NCBI GenBank assembly: GCA_948663505.1
Contig: CAPNAQ010000041.1
Coordinates: forward strand, 1-12,788
Length of the DNA: 12,788 nucleotides
DNA from: an uncultured Clostridia bacterium
Lineage (GTDB): Bacteria; Bacillota; Clostridia; TANB77; CAG-508
Reading direction: 5' to 3'
Made by a program: the position numbers and the translations under genes. The stretch's first letter is position 1. Every line of letters begins with the position of its first letter. Positions 1 to 6,260 of this stretch are shown here, one piece after another. Below the pieces are notes generated by a model that saw nothing but the letters and a program-made list of their open reading frames with translations, was not told the DNA's origin and ran no database searches.

Positions 1-52
1 TATAATTTATAGTTAATAATACAGAAAATAGATTAATTTAAGTAATTTTATA

Positions 53-1154
53 TTAACTTTTTAATTGTAAAAAGCTTTCCATAAATCCATCTAAATCCCC
101 ATCTATGACTGCTTGAACATTACCTACTTCATAATTTGTTCTGTGATCTTTAACCATTGTATATGGGCAAAAAACATATGAACGTATTTGGCTTCCCCAT
201 GCAATTTCTCTTTGTTCACCTTTTAAGTCTTCTATTTTGTCTTTTTGTTCTTGTTCTTTTAAGTCAAATAATTTTGACTTTAACATTTTCATAGCTGTTT
301 CTCTATTTTGAATTTGAGAACGTTCTGATTGACATGCCACTACTATATTTGTTGGTAAATGCGTTATTCTTACTGCTGATGATGTTTTGTTTATGTGTTG
401 TCCTCCTGCTCCTGAGGCTCTATATGTGTCTATTCTTAAATCATCTAAATTTATGTTTATTTCTATATCATCTGTTATTTCAGGTAATACTTCAACAGAT
501 GCAAAAGATGTATGTCTTCGTCCTCCACTATCAAATGGTGATATCCTGACTAGTCTATGTACACCTTTTTCACTTTTCATATATCCATAGGCATTTTGTC
601 CTACTATTTCAAATGTGACACTTTTTAAACCTGCCTCTTCCCCTTCTAAATAATCAAGTTCCTTTACTTCGTAATCATTTTTTGTTGCCCATCTTAGATA
701 CATTCTATAAAGCATTTCTGCCCAATCTTGTGACTCTGTTCCTCCCGCTCCTGGGTGTATTGTTACTATACTGTTGTTTGAATCATATTTTCCTGATAGC
801 AATGTTTCTAATTCTAATTTTTCTAAGTTCTTTTGTTGTTTTCTTGTATTTTTTATAATGTCTGTAGCAATTTCTTCATCATATTCTATTTTTACTAATT
901 CAGATAATTCAATTAAATTATTACATTCTTTTTCTAATTCTTTATATTTATTATATTTGTTTTTTACAGTCTTGATTTTTGACAGGACTTTGCTTGTATT
1001 TTCATTATTATTCCAAAATTCAGGATCACTGGTTTGATTTTCTAATTCTAATAATTCTTTTTCCAATCTTGGTATGTCAAAGTGAATCACCTAATTTCTT
1101 TATTTTTTCATATATTTGTTGAAGTTCTTTTATTGTTTCTTCAAGTTCTAGCAT
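53..1154 (-). CDS. prfB: Peptide chain release factor 2 (RF2), expressed through a programmed +1 frameshift
   Basis: RF2 ends translation at UGA and UAA by triggering peptidyl-tRNA hydrolysis on the ribosome. Translation starts at ATG 1154 behind a good AGGAG site, runs 25 codons (MLELEETIKELQQ...) to an in-frame TGA at 1079-1077, and shifts +1 at CTT-TGA-C to continue as DIPRLEKELLELE. The joined protein is 366 residues, close to the 365 of E. coli RF2. In joined numbering the stop-codon-reading SPF tripeptide is at 205-207 and the catalytic GGQ at 250-252, the same positions as in E. coli. A plain ORF call would begin at GTG 1090 and lose the true N-terminus. The gene begins 36 bases after the DXS-like gene stops and is probably co-transcribed with it. 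The frameshift makes production self-regulating, because scarce RF2 leaves the UGA unread and favours shifting. Confidence 0.97.
1076..1082 (-). promoter_or_regulatory. prfB: RF2 programmed +1 frameshift site (CTT TGA C)
   Basis: On the minus strand codon 25 (CTT) is followed directly by TGA and then C, the classic RF2 recoding heptamer; UGAC is a poor termination context. An SD-like AGGTGA sits 4 bases upstream of CTT, where the E. coli stimulator is 3 bases away. Slipping from CUU to UUU puts the ribosome in the frame of the remaining 341 codons. This is established biology for prfB; the match here is direct. Confidence 0.95.
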
Positions 1155-1190
1155 TTTATCACTCCTTTTATAAATACTATAAAATAACTG

Positions 1191-2954
1191 TTATACCAAA
1201 AGCATTTTTATATCATCAACTATTTGTTCTGAAGTAAGTCTGTTTTCTATTAAAATGTCTTTTACATCATATCTATCAATAAACTCTTTTTTTAATCCAT
1301 AATTTTTAACTTTTATATATGCTGATCCATAATAGCTTGCAATATTAGCTCCAAATCCACCATCTAAAAGTCCATCTTCTAATGTAATTACTAGTTTATG
1401 ATCTTTCTTTAATTCTTCTAATAATTCATTATCTAGTCCAGTTACATATCTTGGATTGATTAATGTTGGTGTAAATTCTAATTTTTCTTTAATTGTTTTT
1501 GACACATCTTCTCCTATTTGATAGAAATCTCCTGCTGCTATAATTGCAACTTTTTCTCCTTTTTCCTCTACTTTATATTTATTAATATTGCTATAATCTT
1601 CATCTGCTTTTCTTCCATCACATATTACTCCATTTCCAGGCATTAATATCATTACTGGATGTTCTTTTTGTTCAATAGACCATTCTAACATTGATATATA
1701 TTCATCTTTGTTTGTTGGTGCAAGTATTACTAAATTTGGAATATGTGAAAATTCTGATATAGTAAATATTCCTAGATGAGTTACATCGTTTAATCCTGCA
1801 ACTGATGTATTATTTAAAACTATTGTTGCTGGATTATTATTGATACATAAATCTTGTGATATTTGATCATATGTTCTTTGTATAAATGTAGAATTTGTTC
1901 CAAGTATCGGTTTTCCACCATTTTTTGCAATTCCAGAAATTAATGCTACTGCTTGTTCTTCAGCTATTCCTACATCTACAAATTGTTTTCCTGCTTGTTT
2001 TCTCTTTTCAATATTAAATCCAATAGTCTTTGGCATAGCTGCTGTTACTGCTACGACAGTTTTATCTTTTTTCATTTTATCTAATAAAAAATCTGCTGTT
2101 AATGTTGCATAATCTTCCCCATCTCCAAAATTAATAGTTGTTTTTGCTGTTTTTTCATCAAAAGGTACACACCAATGCCAATCTTCTTTATTTTGTTCTG
2201 CTATATTATATCCTCTTCCTTTTTGAGTATTAATATGAACTGCTATTGGATGGTCTATATCTTTGACTTTTTTAAATGTTTCTATCATTTTTTCAATGCT
2301 ATTTCCTTCATTCTCATAAATATAATCTAACCCAAATGCTTTGAATAAATTGTTTTCTGCCATTCCATTTGTATTTCTTAATTCTTCTAAATTTTTATAA
2401 ATTCCACCATGGTTTTCTGCAATAGATTGTTGATTATCATTTATAACTACAATAAAGTTTGAATTTAGTTCTGATCCTACATAATCTAATCCTTCAAAGG
2501 CTTCTCCCCCACTTAAAGAACCATCTCCAATAACTGCAATAATATTTTCATTATCTTCTTTTAAATCTCTTGCTTTTGCAAGACCTGATGCTAAACTTAT
2601 TGAAGTTGATGTATGTCCTATATTAAATAAGTCATGTTCACTTTCTTCTGGATTTGTGTAACCTGATATATCTGAAAAATGTTCTTCATAAAGGTATCCA
2701 TCTTTTCTTCCTGTTAGCATTTTATGTGTATATGTTTGATGTGATACATCAAATACAAATTTGTCTTTTGGAGATTCAAATACATAATGCATTGCTATAA
2801 TTGTTTCTACCATACCAAAATTTGGTCCAAAATGCCCTCCTTTTTTTGTTAATCGATTCATTAATGCTCTTCTTACTTCTTCTGCTAATTTTTCTAATTC
2901 TTCTATGTTTAATTTTTTTACGTCCTCTGGGCTATTTATCTTTTCTAAATACAT
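1191..2954 (-). CDS. 1-deoxy-D-xylulose-5-phosphate synthase-like, thiamine-diphosphate-dependent transketolase-family enzyme
   Basis: The 587-residue protein aligns by eye along the whole length of DXS (about 620 residues). It has GGH at 39-41, DVSHQTYTHKMLTGR near 69-83, GHTSTSIS at 113-120, the thiamine-diphosphate/Mg motif GDGSLSGG at 143-150 with NDN at 172-174, VDVGIAEEQA at 326-335 with the expected catalytic Glu332, FIQRTYDQ at 357-364, and a transketolase C-terminal domain with DGGFGANIA. Canonical DXS joins pyruvate and glyceraldehyde 3-phosphate in the MEP isoprenoid and thiamine/pyridoxal routes. Two arginines that hold the substrate phosphate in true DXS appear to be absent: the DRAG-type arginine is Asn near 381-382, and the YPRGN arginine is lost in LMPGN at 437-441. 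It may therefore be a divergent paralog with another acceptor. ATG 2954 has a GGAAGG site upstream. It leads the prfB transcript; no isoprenoid genes are adjacent. Confidence 0.85.
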   Translation of the reverse strand: MYLEKINSPEDVKKLNIEELEKLAEEVRRALMNRLTKKGGHFGPNFGMVETIIAMHYVFESPKDKFVFDVSHQTYTHKMLTGRKDGYLYEEHFSDISGYTNPEESEHDLFNIGHTSTSISLASGLAKARDLKEDNENIIAVIGDGSLSGGEAFEGLDYVGSELNSNFIVVINDNQQSIAENHGGIYKNLEELRNTNGMAENNLFKAFGLDYIYENEGNSIEKMIETFKKVKDIDHPIAVHINTQKGRGYNIAEQNKEDWHWCVPFDEKTAKTTINFGDGEDYATLTADFLLDKMKKDKTVVAVTAAMPKTIGFNIEKRKQAGKQFVDVGIAEEQAVALISGIAKNGGKPILGTNSTFIQRTYDQISQDLCINNNPATIVLNNTSVAGLNDVTHLGIFTISEFSHIPNLVILAPTNKDEYISMLEWSIEQKEHPVMILMPGNGVICDGRKADEDYSNINKYKVEEKGEKVAIIAAGDFYQIGEDVSKTIKEKLEFTPTLINPRYVTGLDNELLEELKKDHKLVITLEDGLLDGGFGANIASYYGSAYIKVKNYGLKKEFIDRYDVKDILIENRLTSEQIVDDIKMLLV

Positions 2955-2993
2955 AATTTTTATTTCCTTCCTTTTTAATCAGTAATTTGTACT

Positions 2994-3022
2994 ATAATAA
3001 CAAATTTTTACATTTTTTACAA
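2994..3022 (-). promoter_or_regulatory. Candidate sigma-A promoter for the DXS-like gene and prfB
   Basis: On the minus strand TTGTAA (3022-3017) is followed by a 17-base spacer and TATTAT (2999-2994). This is 4/6 and 5/6 against consensus with optimal spacing. It lies 40 bases ahead of the ATG at 2954. AT-rich background makes chance matches common, so confidence is moderate. Confidence 0.5.
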
Positions 3023-3231
3023 TATATATACTCACTTATTTTCAAAATTATTTTTATATCTTTCTTTCATTTTATAATTACAATTGACATTCTTCTTTTA
3101 ATATTCCTGTTTCAATATTTATGTATGTAACGGATTTTTCTTTAATATCAAATATTGTTACTCTTCCTTAATTTCTTTACTAAACTCATAATATTTTTTC
3201 CTTATAATTTTTATTATTGTTATAATATCAT

Positions 3232-3266
3232 AAAAGCAGATAATTATCAAAGAACTATCTGCTTTT
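3232..3266. terminator. Bidirectional rho-independent terminator
   Basis: Perfect 11-bp stem, AAAAGCAGATA at 3232-3242 with TATCTGCTTTT at 3256-3266, around a 13-base loop. The stem ends in T-runs on both strands, so it can work in either direction. On the minus strand it separates whatever is transcribed from 3500-3300 from the DXS-like promoter. Confidence 0.75.
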
Positions 3267-3305
3267 GTCGATTTAATTATCTATCAATACTATAAAATAC
3301 TATTT

Positions 3306-3358
3306 ATACTAATAATATCACGGATTATAGCGATTTATATTTATTGTATTATTAGTAT
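3306..3358. repeat. AT-rich inverted repeat with 12-bp perfect arms
   Basis: ATACTAATAATA at 3306-3317 is matched by its exact reverse complement at 3347-3358, around a 29-base loop that contains the only GC-containing motifs nearby (CGG and GCG). On the plus strand it is followed by TATTTTT, so it could act as a weak terminator. No gene end abuts it on that strand, so its role is unknown. Confidence 0.5.
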
Positions 3359-3385
3359 TATTTTTGTATATGTTTTCTTATTTTT

Positions 3386-3403
3386 TGCAAACAAAATGCA
3401 AAC
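3386..3403 (+). repeat. Two direct TGCAAAC copies, 11 bp apart
   Basis: TGCAAAC occurs at 3386-3392 and 3397-3403, one helical turn apart, so a bound protein would see both on the same face. GTTTACAT follows at once. Such spaced heptamers are typical of regulator or recombinase arm-binding sites, but two copies are weak evidence. Confidence 0.35.
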
Positions 3404-3430
3404 AATGTTTACATTCGATTTTTAAATTAT

Positions 3431-3500
3431 AATAAAAATGCCTAGGTGACAACGTACTTAACATACGCTTAACTTGTGGTTACCTCATCTAGGTCTTACT
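3431..3500 (-). ncRNA. Candidate short non-coding RNA or orphan hairpin-terminator transcript
   Basis: A near-consensus promoter at 3507-3535 should start transcription near 3500 on the minus strand. The transcript would run into CCTAGATGA (3493-3485), which pairs with TCACCTAGG (3449-3441) in nine positions, eight of them Watson-Crick or wobble depending on strand. It is followed by CATTTTTATT, a termination tract. The inside of the hairpin has two GTTAAG copies and an alternative stem (AGGT with ACCT, then AC with GT) that would compete with the outer stem. There is no start codon with a ribosome site. Promoter plus structured short transcript plus U-tract, isolated between two other terminators, suggests a roughly 65-70-nt RNA. 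I do not recognise a known RNA family. Confidence 0.35.
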
Positions 3501-3506
3501 AAAAAC

Positions 3507-3535
3507 ATTTTACTATATCAAAACTTGTATGTCAA
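3507..3535 (-). promoter_or_regulatory. Near-consensus sigma-A promoter with no gene behind it
   Basis: Minus strand TTGACA (3535-3530, perfect), a 17-base spacer, then TAAAAT (3512-3507, 5/6). It is the best match to the consensus promoter that I found in the window. It lies just downstream of the terminator of the PBECR-like operon and points into a stretch without a protein gene. Confidence 0.55.
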
Positions 3536-3557
3536 ACATTTTTTGCTAAAAAATATT

Positions 3558-3588
3558 AAAGGTAAAGACCTAAATCTCTACCTTTTTT
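3558..3588 (-). terminator. Rho-independent terminator of the GNAT to PBECR-like operon
   Basis: AAAGGTA at 3558-3564 pairs with TACCTTT at 3579-3585. After one mismatch, AGA pairs with TCT around a 6-base loop. On the minus strand the stem is followed by AATATTTTTT. It starts about 10 bases past the stop codon of the upstream gene. T-richness on the plus side would also stop opposing transcription. Confidence 0.75.
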
Positions 3589-3596
3589 ACCGTTGG

Positions 3597-4022
3597 CTAT
3601 TTGGCAGGTGTGCCAAATCCTGCATCTCTTTTGACCTTTTCAGGTGCGTGGATATTTTTCCGTCTATTTCTTATAGTTTGGTTCCAAGTTCTTTTATTTA
3701 ACTTCATTAATGTTATTATTGAATTTTTATTATGCTCATCATCTTGTCCTAATGCTAACTTTATAACAACTCTACCATTCTTTCCTATATCATCAATTTC
3801 TTTTAAGTATATCATTGTATCTTCATGTCTATTATCTTCAACTATATATTCTGGATTTTCAATTATGCTTTTAATATATGGTCTTAACTGTTTATATTCT
3901 TCTTCGTGAAATAATAGTATGTGTTCATATAGTCGTTCATCTGTTAAAATCACTTCTTCAGTTATTAACTTATCTTTATATATGCCTAATTTTTCCTTAT
4001 CTAAATTTGTTATATATTGCAA
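3597..4022 (-). CDS. Small protein resembling a PBECR-type (barnase/EndoU/colicin E5-D/RelE fold) nuclease
   Basis: A 141-residue soluble protein with no signal peptide or membrane segment. Residues 22-35 (EEVILTDERLYEHI) followed by HEEEYKQLRPYI, then IYLKEIDD, RVVIKLALG and NKNSIITLMKLNKRTW (98-113) resemble the small stand-alone phage- and element-associated nuclease domains called PBECR. These cleave RNA in toxins and phage polyvalent proteins. This assignment is from memory of the pattern, not a search. The tail (124-141) is basic and unlike the domain core. The start is uncertain: TTG 4022 has only a weak AAGAAAA ahead of it, and an in-frame TAA at 4046-4044 bars a longer form. That TAA ends the broken HD gene, which sits 21 bases upstream in the same frame. 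It is the last gene of the operon. No antitoxin is recognisable beside it. Confidence 0.55.
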   Translation of the reverse strand: MQYITNLDKEKLGIYKDKLITEEVILTDERLYEHILLFHEEEYKQLRPYIKSIIENPEYIVEDNRHEDTMIYLKEIDDIGKNGRVVIKLALGQDDEHNKNSIITLMKLNKRTWNQTIRNRRKNIHAPEKVKRDAGFGTPAK

Positions 4023-4043
4023 TTTAATATTTTCTTGTTGATT

Positions 4044-4847
4044 TTACAGCTCCCACTTATTGGTAGGGTTCACCTGATTTTTTAATTTTTCATTAACAAA
4101 TTCATTTATAATACTTCTAATTGTCTCAATTTTTTCTCTTGTTGTTGTATCTTTATAATTGAATCTATCTATTAAAATATCTATATAATTATTTTCTTTT
4201 ACTATTTTGTATGTTACATTAAAATTCAAATCAAATGTAAATGCTAATATGCAAACCCAAAAATCTAGTGGTGTTACTCTGTCATGAATATCAACACATT
4301 GTTTATTTTTTATTGTTTCAAATACTTTATCTGACAATGTAGCATTTTCCATATCTTCTATACTTTTAACTCTATTAGGAAAAATAGCTTCAATACTTTC
4401 ATTTTTTTCACTCTATAATTATCCAATTTATCTGCATCTCGTATAATTTTTGAATGTAATAAAGTTCTTTCATTTAAGCCATCTTCTATTGTTAGTCTAC
4501 TATGATTATCTATTGCTATTTTTATTATTTCATCATATTGATTATTTTCTATAAAATCTCTTATCATTCCTTTTTCAAATAACATTTTAACACCATGACT
4601 TGCATGATCAAATAAGTTCTTTAGTAATTTTTAATTCTTCAAATCTACCAATATCATGTAATAAGCCTATCAATTCAGCAAGTTCTATATCTTCTTTAGA
4701 TAATTTTAACTTTTCAGCAATATTTCTTGCATTATCTGCAACATGATATGTATGTACTACTTTCAATTTAAAACTTGCATCACTTTTATCTTCATAAGCA
4801 TCTAAAAATCTCTTAAAAACTTCTTTTGATTTAGTTATATTAATCAT
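4044..4847 (-). pseudogene. HD-domain phosphohydrolase, broken by two frameshifts
   Basis: Three consecutive pieces in different frames add up to one HD-superfamily metal-dependent phosphohydrolase. Piece one starts at ATG 4847 (GAGGTG site) and carries HTYH (32-35) and LLHDIGRFEE with HD at 64-65. It stops at TGA 4608-4610. The next frame continues at once with DHASHGVKMLFEKG, then DNHSRLT and RDADKLDNYRV. The third frame, entered at an A7 run (4402-4408), gives NESIEAIFPNRVKSIEDMENATLSDKV and runs to TAA 4044. The expected metal ligands H, H, HD, H, H and D are all still present, so decay looks recent. The first break seems to involve a small deletion in the loop before DHA; the second is a one-base loss in the A-run. 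The natural substrate of this subfamily is not known to me. It sits 35 bases after the HAD gene in the same operon. Confidence 0.85.
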
Positions 4848-4882
4848 ACAAAACTACACCTCTTTTATTGGATTAAATTTAT

Positions 4883-5440
4883 CTATTGATTCTTTATTTT
4901 TTCATATACTTCTTTCCAATTACCTACTCTATATAAATTACTTTTATCTTTTATATTACTTTTACTATTAAATAATATTGTTTCAATTCCTAATTGTCTT
5001 ACTTTATTACAATTTGCAATAGAATCATCAATAAATAAATCTATTTGCTCCATTTTACAAACTTTTGCTTTATCAAAATTGCAAATCAATTTATCATAAT
5101 TAATATTATTGTTTTTTAATTCTTTAATAGTGGTTTTATATTCATCTACATATAGTGTTTTATCTCTTGCTGTAATAATTATTATTTCATGTCCTAAATC
5201 TTTAATTTTGTTAATATACTCTGCGACTTTAGGTTTAAAAGGTGTGCTAGGAATAACTTTATCATAGTATTTTTTCGCAAATTCAAGTTCTCTCTCTTTC
5301 ATTTTCTCTGGTAAAGTGCAATATGAAATATTATTATCTTTTAAATATTTTATATCTATGTCAAAAAATTCTGCTATATATGGCATTAAATAATCAAATG
5401 TATCTGCCATCGTATCATCTATATCTATTCCTATTCTCAA
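4883..5440 (-). CDS. HAD-superfamily hydrolase, 5'(3')-deoxyribonucleotidase (NT5C)-like
   Basis: A 185-residue cytosolic protein with all HAD phosphatase motifs. Motif I is DIDDT at 6-10, with the nucleophile Asp6 and acid/base Asp8; motif II is IIITAR at 87-92; a lysine lies in FDKAKVCK (122-129); motif IV is DLFIDDS at 134-140. The N-terminal GIDIDDTMADT and compact cap match the 5'-nucleotidase, deoxypyrimidine type C family, which removes phosphate from nucleoside monophosphates; exact substrate cannot be read from sequence. The start is TTG 5440, supported by AGAGAGG eight bases upstream and by motif I beginning at residue 6, as usual. It begins 26 bases after the GNAT gene stops and is followed after 35 bases by the HD gene, so the three look co-transcribed. 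Two phosphohydrolases in one operon suggest a shared nucleotide or house-cleaning role (inference). Confidence 0.8.
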   Translation of the reverse strand: MRIGIDIDDTMADTFDYLMPYIAEFFDIDIKYLKDNNISYCTLPEKMKERELEFAKKYYDKVIPSTPFKPKVAEYINKIKDLGHEIIIITARDKTLYVDEYKTTIKELKNNNINYDKLICNFDKAKVCKMEQIDLFIDDSIANCNKVRQLGIETILFNSKSNIKDKSNLYRVGNWKEVYEKIKNQ

Positions 5441-5466
5441 CTTTCTACCTCTCTTCTATTAAAAAT

Positions 5467-5901
5467 TTATATTTGTTTTACAAATGCTTTATCTCTATTT
5501 TCATCATATCCAAGTTTTGTATATAATTCATGCGCACCTTTTCTATGAAATCCACTAAATAACCATATTCTCGTTATATTTTCTTCTTTAGCTATTTCTT
5601 CTGCTTTATTCATTAATTTTGTTGCTATACCCAATCTCCTATATTCTTCTTTTATTGCTAAATCCCATATAGTCGCTGTTTTCCCTGATGGCATTGTTGA
5701 AATATTTAATGTTACTGTTCCTACCAAATTATCATTTATATAATATCCTAATGTATAAATATCTTTATTTTCTTTAGATAACTTATAGATATTTTGCATT
5801 TTTTCATAGCTAATACCATTATTAAAAGCATTCTTCAATATTTGTTGTAATTGTTCTAAATCTCTTTCTTCTATTTCATTTACTATATTATCTCTTTTCA
5901 T
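5467..5901 (-). CDS. GNAT-family N-acetyltransferase
   Basis: A 144-residue GCN5-related acetyltransferase, which moves an acetyl group from acetyl-CoA to an amine on an unknown small molecule or protein. Numbered from the chosen start, the acceptor-side strands LGYYINDNLVGTVTLNIS lead to motif A, IWDLAIKEEYRRLGIATKLM (about 79-98), with the CoA-pyrophosphate-binding RRLGIA. Motif B follows with FSGFHRKGAHELYTKLGYDE, holding the usual late tyrosine. I chose ATG 5901 because GGAGG lies 5 bases upstream; an in-frame ATG at 5940 would add 13 residues without a ribosome site. It is the first gene of the accessory operon, behind the promoter at 5993-6021. Confidence 0.85.
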   Translation of the reverse strand: MKRDNIVNEIEERDLEQLQQILKNAFNNGISYEKMQNIYKLSKENKDIYTLGYYINDNLVGTVTLNISTMPSGKTATIWDLAIKEEYRRLGIATKLMNKAEEIAKEENITRIWLFSGFHRKGAHELYTKLGYDENRDKAFVKQI

Positions 5902-5992
5902 TTTGCCTCCATATTCTTTTATTATATTAAAAAAGACCAAAATTCGTTTGTTGTAACAACTTGCTTATTTTCAATTATTCTATTTGTCAAAC

Positions 5993-6021
5993 ATTATATC
6001 ATACTTTAAATTGATTGTCTC
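5993..6021 (-). promoter_or_regulatory. Candidate extended -10 promoter for the GNAT-led operon
   Basis: Minus strand TATAAT (5998-5993) is perfect and is preceded by TGA, giving an extended -10. A GAGACA (4/6 to TTGACA) lies 17 bases further up (6021-6016). It would start RNA near 5986, leaving a leader of about 85 bases. A short symmetric GTTGT-A-ACAAC (5950-5960) in that leader could be an operator. Confidence 0.55.
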
Positions 6022-6063
6022 AATTTTTCAAAAATTTTATATCATTTTAACAAATATTTTAAA

Positions 6064-6085
6064 GAGCCAGTAATTATACTAGCTC
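6064..6085 (-). terminator. Rho-independent terminator downstream of secA
   Basis: Minus strand GAGCTAGTA, loop TAAT, TACTGGCTC: a 9-bp stem with one G-U pair, followed by TTTAAAATATTT. It lies about 175 bases beyond the secA stop, with the recombinase remnant in between. This probably ends secA transcription before the GNAT operon. Confidence 0.7.
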
Positions 6086-6091
6086 CATACT

Positions 6092-6238
6092 CTAATAAGA
6101 AATTTCATATTTAATAATATCATTAATTGTTTTAGAATTTATTAGACTATCAAATACATCGCTTACATTTTTTCTTGTTTCATCAGTACTTGATATATAA
6201 AAGTTTTCAGTAGTTTCTATATATTTATGTCCACTTGC
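6092..6238 (-). pseudogene. C-terminal remnant of a tyrosine site-specific recombinase (integrase)
   Basis: A 48-codon open stretch with no start codon, opened by an in-frame TAG just upstream and closed by TAG at 6094-6092. It translates to SGHKYIETTENFYISSTDET followed by RKNVSDVFDSLINSKT. This is the familiar end of phage- and transposon-type tyrosine recombinases: the GH of the R-H-R-H/W-Y active site, the TT pair, and the nucleophilic tyrosine 10 residues after the His, then a charged helical tail. The N-terminal domains and catalytic arginines are absent, so it cannot be active. It begins only 22 bases after the secA stop and lies before the secA terminator. It marks the end of a lost integrated element or recombination next to secA (inference). 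Confidence 0.6.
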
Positions 6239-6260
6239 CTAATCTCTGTAAGTATTGATA

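Larger units (their letters stand above)
2955..3596. other. Gene-free region of about 640 bases with regulatory and structural elements
   Basis: No convincing protein gene is visible on either strand. The stretch holds the promoter at 2994-3022, a bidirectional terminator at 3232-3266, an AT-rich inverted repeat at 3306-3358, two TGCAAAC copies spaced 11 bases apart at 3386-3403, a candidate short RNA with its own promoter at 3431-3535, and the terminator of the operon to the right at 3558-3588. Around 3078-3189 there are short coding-like stretches in different frames that could be a decayed gene, but I could not identify one. Confidence 0.6.

Noticed and set aside
1..52. Terminator after prfB
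   Set aside because: The remaining bases at the window edge form no hairpin with a T-tract; transcription probably ends outside the window.
334..590. Plus-strand open frames inside prfB
   Set aside because: Antisense shadows of a well-supported gene; low-complexity Leu/Cys/Phe-rich translations without ribosome sites.
3441..3493. Integron attC site or tRNA-like fold
   Set aside because: RYYYAAC-like heptamers occur as direct, not inverted, copies and there is no TΨC-like arm or acceptor of tRNA length.
3601..3909. Plus-strand 102-codon frame opposite the PBECR-like gene
   Set aside because: Hydrophobic translation is typical of the antisense of an AT-rich gene; no ribosome site, and the minus frame has a terminator and operon context.
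4402..4408. Programmed -1 ribosomal frameshift at the A7 run in the HD gene
   Set aside because: The zero-frame heptamer would be G AAA AAA, which does not allow good re-pairing of both tRNAs, and a second independent break lies upstream, so decay is the simpler reading.
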